A stretch of 64,000 bases of DNA from Lepus europaeus (taxonomy: Eukaryota; Chordata; Mammalia; Lagomorpha; Leporidae): the NCBI RefSeq assembly GCF_033115175.1, contig NC_084842.1, positions 33,873,549 through 33,937,548 of the forward strand. The letters are read 5' to 3'. Shown piece by piece: positions 46,563 through 59,125 of this stretch. Made by a program: the position numbers and the translations under genes. Under the pieces are notes generated by a model. The model was not told where the DNA came from. It ran no database searches and saw only the letters and a program-made list of their open reading frames with translations. Each line of letters begins with the position of its first letter. Position 1 is the first letter of the stretch.

Positions 46563-48846
46563 TGTTTATCTCCTCAGTTTTGCTTTTTACGCAAGAGATT
46601 TATATATCTTAACTCTAAAATAATTTTAATATAAATTTTCTCCGATTTTGTTTATGTGACATCTGCTTTCCCTACCCTCATATTTTTACATTTCTTGCTC
46701 TTTTGCTATTAAAAAAAAAGAAGCTCAAATTATATAGTGGAAAGGAGTGAGAAGGCATAAACTAAAATTAATTCAAACTTTAAAAAATGTATGACATACT
46801 TAAGTCCTTCAATAGCTTTGTAAACTCTTCTTACCAGCTTTTTTTTTTTACTCATATTAGTTTACACACTTGAAATTTATTAGTACTTTCTTACGTAATC
46901 ATTATATTTAAATATTACAACATTTTGTGAATCTCCCTGAGAATAAATGTTATTTTTGATAACAATAGATTACCATAGAAAAATATAAGATAAATTGTAA
47001 TTATTCATGTATGCTGTCAACTCTAAGTGACCTATTCAACACAAATAGCAAATGATGTTATCCATAGTGTTTGATGCTGTTCTTTCAGAACAAAAAGCAT
47101 TTCCTGTTATTTCTTTTACAGCTTATCTGTATCTTAAAACATAATAACTGCAGTTGAAATAGTTCTAATTTTAAAACATTTATATTTATATGTATGCCAT
47201 TTTGTTATCATGAAATTCCTATGAAAAGTTTTTTTTGTTAAAACTAAAGCCTCAAAAATAGCCTCTTTTAAAACAGATGATAAAATGTATTCTGTCATGA
47301 ACTTAAGGTTGTCTGTAAACACAAATAACCTTTGCATTGGCTACAAATATCATTGATAAAGTAATTTATGCTGTATATTTGATATTTACTTCACATTATT
47401 TTATTTTTTCCTTGGTCATTCATCATATTTTCCTAAATTTATTTCCATATTAATTATTTTTAATTTATATTGAGTTTATATATTGCAAATTACCATAAAT
47501 TCTCTTGAGAAAAAGTAAAGAAAAATAGCTAATAGAGGGATGGATTAGAATGCATGATCATACAGATAGAAAAATGAGCTATATGTGAAGTGCAGAAATG
47601 GAGGGAAAAGGAGAATAGGAAGGGATGGGAAGGAGAAAGAGGAGGGAGGGAGGGAGAGAAACGTTCTGTTTATATTTTTGAGTAATAAAAGTTAGAGTAG
47701 ATGCTAGAAATGCCACTAATTACTGAGTTGTGTTTGTTGTATACCTTAGTTTATTGCTGCCTCCACCCTGAAAAACAAAAACAAGAACAAAGACAAAACA
47801 ATGAAAAGACTCAGAAAATATGCAAAAAAAAAAAAAAAAAACCTGCAGTATTCCTTTATGCATCTTGCTGCTACTCCAGTTTCAAAGGCTCCAAAACTTA
47901 ATTTCCCCACTTCTCTATTTTTCATCTAGTTCCTCTATTTTCACAGCATGCCATGATGAAGGTAGACCATTAGTCATTTAAAGACAGGAAATATTTTTTT
48001 CCTTCTATCTGTTTACCCCTTCCACCTTCCTTTCACTCTTCCTATACTGACTTGAAAGCTTCAGAATGTGCAGCTAGCAAGGAGGTAGAAGAATAACAAC
48101 ATAAAGCAAGTACACCACCTTCTTCCTGCTCTTTGTAACAAAACTACAATCAGACACTAGTAAGGAGTGACGAAAAGCTTAATTCTTAGCCAAGATTGGA
48201 ATTATTTTTAGATATTATTATTAAACCATATTAGAGCAATAAATTACAAAACTCAGACTGTTCCTTTGTCTAGGAGGAACAGGAAGACTTTTTCTTATCT
48301 AAATATGATCAGATTTATTGGGCCTGTCTTAATTTTCATTCATCTGTTATGAGTAATGTTAAGCACATAATAGAGAAAATAATAGGGTTGTTTTCTAATT
48401 ACACACTAAAAATCTTCCTTGTTCAATGTACCAGTTTGGGAAAGGGAAGGATGTAGGATCTAGTAATGGAGTGGTAAGTGAGAATGAGAAATCATGAATG
48501 TGTGTGATGTTTCAAGTCCTAGGATCTATCTGGTAAGCACGGGTCAACCTTGGGATAGAAGGCATGTGACAATGCAGAAAAATCAACTGGACCTGTGACT
48601 TATATGGAAATAGAACCAACATATCAGCTCCGTACTCATTAGCTACAGACCCTGATTACAGAGCAAAATATATCTCTATCATCTTAAGTAGATCATATAC
48701 ATATATATTCCTAGTACAATTTAGATTCATGTCTATTACATCAATGTAATCTTTATTAAAACATCTTTTTATTTTAAAAATTTCTTATTTCTATAATATG
48801 TTTCATAGTCACAAACAAATAACACAGAGATTAAAGATACATGAAT
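46563..48846. other. AT-rich unique DNA with two low-complexity runs
   Basis: No gene or transposon recognised. A purine-rich run (47599-47662, GGGA/GGAA) and an A18 run (47824-47841) are present. The segment 46980-47350 lacks repeats and could be conserved. Confidence 0.5.
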
Positions 48847-49184
48847 GAGGGGCAGGTGCTATGGCATGGAGGGTTAAGCCGCCACCTGCAATGCCAGCTT
48901 CCCATATGGGTGCTGGTTCATGTCTCGGCCGCTCCACTTCTGATCCATGTCTGCTGTGGCCTAGGAAGGCAGTACAAGGTGGCCCAAGTCCTTGGGCCCC
49001 TGTACCCACGTTGGAGACCTGTCAGAAGCTCCTGGATCCTGGCTTCAGATTGGCACAGCTCCAGCCTTTGCGGTCAATTGGGGAGTGAATCAGCAGATGG
49101 AAAACCTCCCTCTCTCTCTCTCTCTTTCTCTCTCTGTGTGTGTGTGTAACTCTTTCAAATAAATAAATAATTCTTGTAAAAAAT
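48847..49184 (+). repeat. CSINE
   Basis: Head 'ggggcaggtgctatggcatgg', (CT)n passing into (TG)6 at 49135-49148, tail 'caaataaataaataattc'. Imperfect duplication 'atacatg(a/c)atga' on both sides. Confidence 0.92.
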
Positions 49185-49194
49185 ACATGCATGA

Positions 49195-50330
49195 AAATTT
49201 GATATATCTTTAAGAAGAAATGGACAAATTCAATTGTAGGTATTAATTCTACTGTCTGTAACTGATAGAGCATATAAAAAGAAAATCGTAAGGCACACAG
49301 AAAAATTAAACAACAGTATCAATCAGTTTGGCCTAATTGACATTTATAGGTAATTTAATTCTATTGCAACATAACACACACTCTTTTCAAGTATATATGG
49401 GAACATTTACCAAGATAGAACATGTTCGCTCAGGAAAGAAAAAAAGACTAATAAATTTAGCAAGCATTCAGTTCATACAAATTACTTTCTCTGAGCACAT
49501 GGAATTAAATTGGAAGTAACAATTAAATTAAATTATTAGTATATCTTGGTTATCACTAAATATATAACACAGATAAAATTAACCCATAAGCCAAAGAAGA
49601 AATCAGAAGGCAAATTAGAAAGTATCTTACCTGAATGAAAATTAAAGCACAAGATGCAAAAATTTGTGTTAGCTGATTAAACAATATTTAGAGGGAAATT
49701 TACATTATCAAAATTCTATGTTATAAAAGGTAAAAGATCTTCAGTTCAAAACCTGTTTTATCTTAGGAAATTTTTTAGAGAGAAAGGAAAAATACCTTAA
49801 ACTCCACATAAATAGTAGTAAAGTTAATAAAGATGAAGGCTGAAATCAATGGGAAAACAAATAATTTAAGAAAAATTATTGAAATTAAAAATTGCTTCTT
49901 TTAGAAAATCCATAAAATTCATAAACCCTTACCTAGATTTCTGGAGAGGGGAAATGATAGTGAACTACTAGTATCAGGAATGGAAGAGATAACATCATCC
50001 CAAATTTTAAGCATATTAAGTATATTTAAGTTTAAAATAAAGGATAATGTAATAACATGAAAAGTTTCATGCCAATAAATGTGACTTAACCAAAATGAAA
50101 GAAATCTTTAAAAGGTACAAAACATCAAAGCTCATTCAAGAAGACACCAATAATTTGAATAGACCTCCATTTATTAAAGACATTGAATTCACAATTAAAA
50201 TTACTGCAGAGAAAACTCTTGGTTCATATGGCTTCAGTTTTCTTCTGTGCCAAGAAAAGAAATAAATACCAATTCTGTACAAACTCTTGCAAATAACCCA
50301 GCAGCAGAAGTTTGTTTTGCCATTTAAAAA
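49195..50330 (+). mobile_element. Old L1 ORF2 fragment
   Basis: 'gacatttataggtaat', 'cacactcttttcaagtatatatggg', 'accaagatagaacatgttc', 'ggaattaaattggaagtaac' and, further on, 'attactgcagagaaaactc' match the 5' half of L1 ORF2 (endonuclease to reverse transcriptase) in forward direction. Stops throughout. Confidence 0.8.
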
Positions 50331-50369
50331 CAAATCAACATTATTCATCATGTGAAGCATGCATGATGG

Positions 50370-50537
50370 TAAATTTTAGGTGTCAGTTTCTGCCATTCAT
50401 ATGGAAGGCTCTGATGGAGTTTCTGGTTTTGGTTTAACCCAAATCCAGGTGTTATGGGCATTTTTGGAATGAACCTGCTGATGGAAGTTCTCCCCCTCTT
50501 TATGTGTCCCACTTTCTCCTTCATTCTGCCTTTTAAA
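50370..50537 (+). repeat. CSINE 3' fragment
   Basis: 'gatggagtttctggttttgg', 'gaatgaacctgctgatggaag' and 'ctgccttttaaagaaag'; head missing. Confidence 0.7.
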
Positions 50538-50667
50538 GAAAGAAACGAAAGGGAGAGGAGAGGAGAGGAGAGGGGAAGGGAGGGGAGGGGAGAGGAGAGG
50601 AGAAGAGAGGAGAGGAAGGAAAGAAGAAAGGAAAGAAGGAAGGAAAGAAGGGCAAGAAAGAAAGAAG
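50538..50667. repeat. (GAGGA)n / (GGAA)n purine satellite
   Basis: About 130 bases of almost pure purine grown out of the CSINE tail, first GAGGAGAGGA units and then GGAAAGAA units. The frames at 50397-50693 and 50454-50708 simply read this repeat. Confidence 0.92.
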
Positions 50668-50699
50668 ATTATCTGATATATCATAATTACCAACTGGTT

Positions 50700-51329
50700 T
50701 TCCAGTAATTTTTTAAAGATGTATTTATTTATTTATTTGAAATAATATTTTTCCTTAAGTGTGAAGGCTGAGGGTGAAATCAAAATTGATGAATTGGGGA
50801 ATTTCAAAAAATACTTGCAATAATCATGGTATGTGTGCAAAATGTGAGTTAAATAATGCTATGTGTGCATTATGGCAGGAAAATAATATGTCTTAGTATA
50901 CACATGGAGAAAAAAGGTAAGTGAACAGTTGATATGAACAATGGAGAGTAATTAAAATCAGATGAAAATTCTATATTGCATTAGAAAAGGATGATTAAGT
51001 AGAATACAAGATAATCTAACACTTGTAAATAAAGGTATAATATCATTATACATATACTAGAAGTTCAAGAAAAATATAGCACCAAGTAATTTGTATAAAT
51101 TATTTGAGAAACACAATTTCACAGAAATTATACACACACACACACACACAGGTGTGAACTAAGATTGAAAGGAACTGCAATGCTCTAAGAAGGTCACAAA
51201 TAAGTTGCTTTAGATATAAAATAGTTAAATAATATCAAAAACAACAGGGAACATTCTAAATTTTTTAACTAGAAATATGAATCATCTCACAAGGAAAAGC
51301 GTCATAGAGGCAATATAAGGCTCTGCTTA
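50700..51329. other. AT-rich DNA with (CA)n
   Basis: A short reverse CSINE-like tail 'gatgtatttatttatttatttg' at 50718-50742 and a (CA)10 run at 51132-51151; otherwise nothing recognised. Confidence 0.5.
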
Positions 51330-51545
51330 GTCTCCAGAATCTAGGCTCTGCCAATGACCAGCTTTAGAACATTACACAGGACACTGAACTTCTCCTAGAC
51401 CAGTTTCCTCCTTTACATAACATAAATCATAATAATTCCTATATTATAATATTTCAGGAGTACTCAATACATTAGAATTTGTAAACCCATAGAAATGTGG
51501 CCAGATACATAATAGGTACTATACAATAATAGGTACTATACAGAT
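51330..51545 (+). repeat. MIR SINE with 17-base internal duplication
   Basis: 'gctctgccaatgaccagcttt', 'gaccagtttcctcc', 'atcataataattcctat' follow MIR. Its 3' end has 'aataggtactatacaat' repeated in tandem (51511-51543). Confidence 0.72.
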
Positions 51546-51699
51546 TATACAATGTTTGATGAAGGAAAGTACTTAAGAAAGTCAGAGTTAAAATTTTATA
51601 TCTACTTGGATAATCATTAAATACAAGGATTATAAAACAAAATCAATAAATGATTCAGATATCAGATATATTATTCATAAAGAAATTACATATTAATTA

Positions 51700-51850
51700 G
51701 TAATTATTATTTATGCTCTATCCAGTATTTACTGAGAGACTATTGAATGCTAAGTATGATTTTAAATTCTTTAATCATATTAACAAATTTAAGATTCACA
51801 TAAACCCCATGTGGCAAAGAAGAGTTCACCAAAGGTCACCCAGGGGAGAT
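51700..51850 (-). repeat. MIR fragment
   Basis: 'cagtatttactgagagactatt', 'aaccccatgtggc' and 'caaaggtcacccagggg' match the MIR complement. Confidence 0.6.
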
Positions 51851-53002
51851 GTGACAGCCCATCAAAGGAGTTACCTCCATAGTAAGCCTTCTTTGTGAGG
51901 TCTGTGAATGTGAGGCAGGTCTTAAATGCAAACCATCTGTTCCTTGTTCTCTTTCTGAGTCTTTCCTGCATGAAAGCTTGTTTACAGATGTTATCTCTGA
52001 GCAAGGGTCCTTGAGCATGGTTTCTGTGGAGGCCGAAACTTTTCTTTCTAGGGAGTTTTGATTTTCGTTACCTGTCCTTGCTGTGTTCTCTTCCACATAA
52101 AAAGTAAAAATTCGTGGTTGATTCCTATTATGGATGAAACCTAATCTTTCAGAACAAACAATTGGCAGTAACTGGTTAGCACTCAGGAAAAGGTGTATGA
52201 AATACAGAGCTTGATTGTTTGTTTTGGCCAAGTAATGAACACATTTCTCCCAGTACTTGAGTCATACCAAAGATTCAAAAAGTAAAAATAAAGTTAGAGA
52301 CCTTGAATTGTCACTGGTAAAACAAAACAAACAAAACAACTCTGGTTAACTATCCAGAGCTTTGAGCCTAACTACAATGATGAAAGGAAATAGTGAGAAT
52401 CAAAATGAAAACAAAAACCACAAAATTAAAAAAACAGCATGCAGATTAAGTGCAGCCACAATGTCTGCATTTACATCTAGTTCTATAGGCTGTAGATGGA
52501 AGCTGTCACTTTTTGCTGTTGCTATCTTGAACCACAGCTTTGTGGTAGAAGCTGTCTCCCTCCAAAAGCCATCTGCTTCTGAAGAATTCCTAAGAATCTC
52601 TAATTTTAAATATCCTAAGAGAATGTCAATCTGGATTTTTGTAGGTTAAATGTTGTGTCTTTTTAGCTGGAGATACGAATCCAGGTATCTACATCTTCAC
52701 ATTTAACTGCTATTGTAGTCAAAATTATCTGCTATTTCTTTCCAATGTGATTCCTAGATTTTTTTACCCCTATACTTTCCTTTCTAGATAAGAAAGTCTT
52801 TTCTTCTAAGTTGCATAGAGGCTACTTGGAGAATAAGAAAAAGATGCAAACAGTATTTACTAGTGGTAAGGCAGAAGATGTTGCATGAGTTCCTTGTAGT
52901 GCACTGCAAGTCTGCCCAAAGTAAGATAGAGCCCCAAACTGTGGGAGAGAAATATTCAACATATCTATGACATGTTCTTGTGGTCAGAGTCACTGAGTGG
53001 TA
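51851..53002. other. Unique DNA, 1.1 kb
   Basis: No repeat recognised. A 131-residue reverse frame (51836-52231) has no recognisable domain and starts in MIR-flanking sequence, so I do not call it a gene. Confidence 0.5.
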
Positions 53003-53340
53003 GAGCCAGCACTGTGCCATAGTGGTTAAAGCTGCCACGTGCAGAGCTGGCATCCCATATGGGTGCTGTTCGAGTCCTGGCTGCTCCACTTCCCATCCAG
53101 CTCTCCACTATGGCCTGGGAAAGCAGTAGAAGATGGCTCAAGTTCTTAGGCCCCTGCACCTGTGTGGGAGACCTGGAAGAAGCTCCTGGCTCCTGGCTTC
53201 AGATCAGCCCAGCTCCTGCCTTTGTAGCCATTTAAGGAGTGAACCAGTGATAGAAGACCTCTCTCTCTCTTTCTCTCTCTCTCTACCTCTCTGTCACTCT
53301 GCCTTTCAAATAAATTAATAAATAGATCTTTAAAAAAAAA
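53003..53340 (+). repeat. CSINE with 15-base target-site duplication
   Basis: Head 'gagccagcactgtgccatag', full body, tail 'aaataaattaataaatagatc'. 'agtcactgagtggta' at 52988-53002 and 'agtcactgagtagta' at 53341-53355. Confidence 0.95.
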
Positions 53341-53684
53341 AGTCACTGAGTAGTAATTTGAATTTTCAAATACCACTAGTGCTGGCTGTCTCTACTTTTC
53401 CTGAGTATTCAGAGCGACCAGAACAATATAATTGTTGAAAAAAAAAAAAAAACACAGAAGAGTTGCTAACTATCCTAGATCAATGTGTGTCTCCACTATT
53501 AGAGAAAGCTTGGAATTTCCCTGGTTTAAAAACACAAATTTGAGTATCTTGTTATGTTACTGTCAGAATCATACCTTTCCAGCAACAAAAGTTTTATTCT
53601 GCCTTGAAAATAGCAAACAAGGGCTAAGACAGTCAATGTCCATAGCAAGGAGGTGATTACTTGAAGCTTATTTGTAAGGATTCT
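53341..53684. other. Unique DNA with an A-rich run
   Basis: A15 at 53438-53452; nothing else recognised. Confidence 0.5.
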
Positions 53685-54001
53685 AAGTTTTTATTTATTT
53701 TTATTTATTTATTTTTTTTTATTTTAAAGGCAGAGTTACAGAGAGAAAATGGTTTTCCATCTGCTGGTTCACTCACCAAATGGCTGGAGCTGGGCCCTTC
53801 CAAAATCAGGAGCCAGGAGCTTCCTCCAGGTCTCCCATATGACTACACAGGCCCAAACACTTGGGCCAGCTTCCACTGCTTTCCCAGGCACATTACCAGT
53901 GAGGTGAATCAGAAGTGGAGGAAGTGGGACTCGAACCCAAATTGGTGCCCACCTAGGATGTAGACTATGGCTTTACCTGCTGTGCTACAACACTTACCCC
54001 T
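53685..54001 (-). repeat. CSINE
   Basis: T-rich tail side (53687-53725), 'ggtctcccatatgactacac', head 'gctgtgctacaacacttacccc'. Confidence 0.92.
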
Positions 54002-54802
54002 AAGGTATGCTTTAAATTGGGTGCTTGTTTATGCCGTATGTTTACAACTTTACCAGAATAATGCTTGTGCAGATTAGACATGCAACCAGAGACATCCTCA
54101 GTAACCTTAACAAAATGCCCCACCAATATGGATAAGTTCAGTGTTTTTTTTGAGGAGTGTATAATTTTTGCTTAATGTATCCACAAGTTTCCAGTTGAGG
54201 GCTGATGGGGAGAGCAAGCAGCCACTCTGCATGTGACAGAGATTATCTTTTTTTATTTCAATAACTTTTCATATTCCAAAACAGTTGAAACATCACAAAA
54301 GATATTCCTCAGTAAGAGTCTGGAAATGTATGTAAGGTTCAGGATGAAACAAAGGGAGGGCCTGTGAATTATTAGAGATAGCTATCATTGAATATATTAA
54401 CTCTGAGGAAGAAGTTGTGTAGCAGTGGCTAGGCTTTTGGTGAATATTCTAGTACCTGTATAGAACAAATAATTACTAGGCCATCTTATAATATTTAGAG
54501 CTTCTCCTTGGGAATTTAAGGGTAAATGGAAATTTGAGTGTTTGATATTCATAGCAGCTTTATTGATTTACCATTTCCCTTTTTTTCCCTCTTTAATTTT
54601 GCTCAGCAAGGGATTGGAGGCCTTTTTATTACTATTCCAGTTTTTACTTGCATATTAAATCTCATATCTGTGATTTAAGGATGTTCAGAGAAAGTAAGAT
54701 GAGAGCTAGCTCATCTTACTGCTCCAGCATGTACACTTGAATATTTTAAAAATGTGTGAAGAAGCATCTCTCTGACATCTCCAATGTTATCTCTCTCTCT
54801 CT
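54002..54802. other. Unique DNA, nothing recognised
   Basis: No repeat or gene identified over 800 bases. Confidence 0.5.
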
Positions 54803-55151
54803 TTTTTTTTTTTTTTTTTTTTTTTGGACAGGCAGAGTTAGACAGTGAGAGAGAAAGACAGAGAGACAGAGAGAAAGGTCTTCCTTTCCCGTTGGTTCAC
54901 CCCGCAATGGCCGCTGCAGCTGGCGCACTGCGCTAATCCGAAGCCAGGAGCCAGGTGCTTCCTCCTGGTCTCCCATGCGGGTGCAGGGCCCAAGCACTTG
55001 GGCCATCCTCCACTGCCTTCCCGGGCCACAGCAGAGAGCTGGACTGGAAGAGGAGCAACTGGGACAGAATCCGGCGCCCCAACCAGGACTAGAACCCGGT
55101 GTGCCGGCGCTGCAGGCAGAGGATTAGCCTAGTGAGCCGGGACGCCGGCCC
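54803..55151 (-). repeat. Young CSINE2-type copy
   Basis: T23 tail, 'ggacaggcagagttagac', B-box complement 'ggactagaacccgg', head 'gtgagccgggacgccggccc'. CpG-rich, so recent. Confidence 0.96.
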
Positions 55152-55167
55152 ATACTTTTTAAAACAG

Positions 55168-55490
55168 AAATTTGTTTTTTATTTATTTGAAAGGCAGAGT
55201 TAGAGAGAGAGAGAGAGAGAGAGCGAGAGAGCATTTCAGTCCTCTGGTTCACTTCCAAATGGCCTCAATGGCCAGGTCTGTGTCATGCTGAAGCCAGTAA
55301 CCAGAGCTTCTTCCAGGTCTCCCATGTAAGTGCAGGGTCCTAAGCACTTAGGCCATCTTTCATTGCTTTCCCAGGCATATTAGCAGGGACCTGGATCAAA
55401 AGTGAAGCAGCTTGGACTGGGACCGGTGCTCATATGGGATACTGGTTTTGCAGGAGGTGGTTTAACCTGCTGTGGCACAACACCAGCCCC
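55168..55490 (-). repeat. CSINE
   Basis: (GA)n at 55203-55228, 'ggtctcccatgtaagtgcagg', head 'tggcacaacaccagcccc'. Lies 16 bases from the young CSINE2. Confidence 0.93.
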
Positions 55491-55867
55491 CATACTGCCT
55501 TTTCTATCCCTTTTTATTGCATACAAGATTCCTAATCACATAAAAATAAATTAATAGAAATCTAGAAAGCCTGAATTGTATGTTCCTAGAACTATTGAAA
55601 ATTGATTTGAAAATTTATGCCTATACTGCATAAATCTTTGAAAATAATTCTCAGCACAGACCATAATCAAGGTTTACAAATCAACCAAAAAGGGATTATT
55701 TGACAAGAAATAGAGCTTTCAGGGCTTCTGGCTGGCTAGAAGGAAAAGGAAGCTAGTTAGAAAGAAGTGGGACAAAGGAGAGCCATAAGATGCAAGAAGA
55801 GGATTTCTAACAGAAGACTGTTAGGTTCAAGCTGTGATTTGGGCAGGTTTTAAAAGACAGATAACCT
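55491..55867. other. Unique DNA, nothing recognised
   Basis: No repeat or gene identified. Confidence 0.5.
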
Positions 55868-56190
55868 TGGCCCTGGCGCTGTGGCTCATTAGGCTAATCC
55901 TCTGCCTGCAACGCCGGCACACCAGGTTCTAGTCCAGGTTGGGGCGCTGGATTCTGTCCTAGTTGCTTCTCATCCAGTCCAGCTCTCTGCTGTGGCCTGG
56001 GAAGGCAGTGGAGGATGGTCCAAGTGCTTGGGCCCTGCACCCGCATGGGAGACAGGAGGAAGCACCTAGCCCTGGCTTCGGATCCACACAGTGCGCCGGC
56101 CCGTGGCGGCCATTGAGGGGTGAACCAACGGAAGGAAGACCTTTCTCTCTGTCTCTCTCTCACTAACTCTACTTGTCAAAAAAAAAAAAA
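55868..56190 (+). repeat. CSINE2-type copy with target-site duplication
   Basis: Head 'ggccctggcgctgtggctc', 'aggttctagtccagg', A15 tail. 'aaagacagataa' at 55853-55864 and 56191-56202. Confidence 0.95.
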
Positions 56191-57746
56191 AAAGACAGAT
56201 AATTTTTTATACTTTTCATCTGCCTTTTTAGAATATTTGTTGGAGCAAATGTGGGATATTCTACTATAAGCTTTCTTGGCCCAATCAGAAAATAAAGATC
56301 ACTGAATGTGTGAAATTTCTTTTTCTTTCCACTGTAAGGTACTTCTCAAATGAACATTTTTATTCTTGTGAAAGGTTTCCCTAAGTGCCCTCTGAAATTG
56401 TAAATTGCTGTTGGAAAAATTGTGCCATTCAACAGTCACATGTATTAATTACAGTATAAGTACACATGAGAGGTAGGACTCTGGCTTGGAAGAAAATCTG
56501 GCAATGACCAAAGAAGTTGTGCATATTATGTCCTGGGTTCCCCAATCTAATGGTGAGTTGATCTCTCATGGCAATGCTGATATATATGCAGTTCTTGGAA
56601 GAAAGAAAATGTATACAAAACATCTCTTTCAAAACCAGTGTCTCATGGACAAAACAAGACTCAGAAGTTTTATAAGCTTTTGATAAAGCAAAGTTTGTTC
56701 TGTGGATGCCAGTCTGAGGAGACACCTTCTGAGCATCTACTCACGGCTAATCCAAGTGAATTGACTTAACAGGACCTATGTTTATCTTATTTCTTAGGAA
56801 CTTCTTGTTATCAATTCCCTGAAGAGAGTAATGAAGAGAGTAATGACGAAAATCATGTTGCCAACACGACAGGTTTCTACAAGGGGTAGATGTTTTAAGT
56901 TCAACCACATGATCAAATAATTCCTGAAAGTGACTCTTAGGCAATAAAACACACTTAGCAATCGCTAGTTTGATAAAAGGAAATGGAGACTGAAATCTAA
57001 TGGGAGACTTACCCTATCTTTGCAGTCAGAGAGATTCTAAGCAAGGGAACTCAGGAGTCCTTAATGGTTTGAACTGAGGGTCTTGGGCTTGAGCAGGAAG
57101 GGAAATATCAAAAGGATTGTGTGTGTGTGAATGTGGTTATATTTGGGTAGGGTGGAGTGGGATTCTCTTAAGTTGCTGAATTCCCCAAAATATCAGCAGA
57201 AGACCTTTTAATAAATGAAATTTTCATTTAAGAGAACTTATTGGAGTAAAGCAGAATACCAGAATGACAGTAGTGTCCCAAATGACCAGAAACAGAATAA
57301 CTGAAATGCTTTAGGATATGAACTCAAGTAGTTAAGGTGTGCCTTTCAGAGTGTAGAAGTGAATAGGAATGGGCAAAGTTCATGATTTAACAGTTTATGA
57401 TTGGTTGACACAGTAAATGAGAGCCTTGATAAGTAAAATATAATTGATAAACAGGCTGTTTGCCAGAGTAAAAATATTATTGTCTTCACTATAGTGATTT
57501 GTCAGCATTTCCTGAAGTAAGCATTAAATTTAAGAACTGGTTTGCAACCTGTCTTCCCCAGGCTAAAACTTCCCAGAAGTATCTTCCCCAGGCTAAAACT
57601 TCCCAGAAGTAACTAAGCCATGTCTACATGAGTGACATCACTTATGTCATGTTCACAGATGATCTCTATTCTCAGAATGTAAGATTCTAATGCCAGAAAA
57701 TAGAATTTCAAATAGAAATATCAGAAGCTAAAAACTGGTTATTTGG
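56191..57746. other. Unique DNA with two short tandem duplications
   Basis: No transposon recognised over 1.5 kb. A 12-base unit 'gaagagagtaat' is doubled at 56821-56844, and a 30-base unit is doubled at 57552-57611. Frames of 98 (-) and 65 residues near 56.5 kb have no recognisable domain. Confidence 0.5.
57552..57611. repeat. Perfect 30-base tandem duplication
   Basis: Copy 1 is 57552-57581, copy 2 is 57582-57611; the unit begins 'tcttccccaggctaaaac' and ends 'cccagaagta'. No mismatch between copies. Confidence 0.97.
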
Positions 57747-58087
57747 GGGCCTGTACTGTGACATAGCAGGTAAAGCTGCTGCCTGCAGTGCCAGCATCCC
57801 ATATGGGCGCCAGTTTGAGTTCTGACTGCTCCATTTCAAATTCAGCTCTATGCTATGACCTAGGAAGGCAGTAGAAGATGGCCCAAGTCCTTGGGCCCCT
57901 GCACTCTTGTGGGAGACCCAGAGGAAGCTCCTGGATCCTGGCTTCAGATCAGCACAGCTCAGGCCATTGCAGCAAACTGAGGAGTGAACCAGCAGATGCA
58001 AGACCTCTCTCTCAATCTCTTTCTCTCTCTCTCTGCCCCTGCCTCTCTGTAACTCTGCCTTTCAAATAAATAAATATTTTTTAAAAA
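57747..58087 (+). repeat. CSINE
   Basis: Head 'gggcctgtactgtgacatag', 'ccttgggcccctgcactc', tail 'caaataaataaatatttttt'. Confidence 0.94.
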
Positions 58088-58477
58088 GCTGGCTTTACTA
58101 GTAAAAATTATATCAAAATTACACAGCATCAAATTATGTTTTAAAAAATAAAACAATACTGGAGATCTTGACAAGTCTCTCACAAGAAATATTTGAATAT
58201 TATAATTAATATTCTCAAAATTGAAACTCAACTAAAGGAGTACACACAGAATTAGTTGCAATGATCAAACATACCCATGGCCACAAAGAAAGCCTCAAAG
58301 CATTTCTATAATCAACCTCACTTATAATATAGCTAAATGTAATAAAATTAAAACTCTATCTATAAACTAAAAAGACAAGTATTCATTTCTATTAAATAAA
58401 AATAATAAATTAAGATATATTTTCCACTGCCTGCCTAAGAAAGCACATCATAATAGACAAACATAAAATAACAAAAT

Positions 58478-59125
58478 TTATTTTTATTTATATATTTATT
58501 TATTTTAGACAGAGGGACTGAGAGAGAGAGAGTACTTCCATCTACTGGTTACTCTCCAAGTAACTGGACTGGGCCAAGCAGAAACTGGGAGAAGGAAACT
58601 CAATCCAGGCCTCCTATGTGAGTGACAGGAATCCAATTACTTGGGCTATCACCATTGCCTCCCAGGGTCTGCTTTAGTAAGCAGCTTAGAGTCAGGAACT
58701 GGATGTGGATATTGAACCCAGGCACTCTGATACAGGACACAGGCATTTTAACTGGCATTTTTTTAAAAAAAAATATTTATTTATTTATTTGAAAGGCAGC
58801 ACTACAGAGAGGTAGAGGCAGACAGGAAGTCTTCTAACCACTACTTCATTCCCCAAATGACTACAACAGCCGGAACTGGGCCGATCAGAGGCCAAGAACC
58901 AGGAGCCTCCAGGTCTCCCATGTGGGCGCAGGGTCCCAAGGACTTGGGCCATCTTTACTGCTTTCCTAGGCCATAGCTGAGAGCTGGATTGGATGGGGAA
59001 CAGCTGGAACCAAACCGGCGCCCCTATGTGATGTCAGCACCAGAGACGGTGGCTTTTACTCACTACGCTACAGTGCTGTCCCCTTTAACTGGCATCTTAA
59101 CTGCCAAGCCAAATGCATGCCTCCA
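58478..59125 (-). repeat. CSINE (old), interrupted by another CSINE
   Basis: Outer copy at 58478-58761 and 59084-59125; it resumes 'aactggcatcttaactgcc' and ends with a decayed head 'gccaaatgcatgcctcc'. Confidence 0.85.
58762..59083 (-). repeat. CSINE nested in the old CSINE
   Basis: Tail side 'atatttatttatttatttg', head 'gctacagtgctgtcccc'. A 14-base duplication 'tttaactggcattt / tttaactggcatct' is at 58747-58760 and 59084-59097. Confidence 0.92.

Noticed and set aside
51836-52231. 131-residue reverse frame
   Set aside because: No domain, ends beside a MIR fragment, no cross-species evidence available; length is within chance for 64 kb on six frames.
55168-56190. Clustered direct and inverted repeats as a possible CRISPR array or satellite
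   Set aside because: They are dispersed CSINE copies of about 340 bases in both orientations, without regular spacers; the genome is mammalian.
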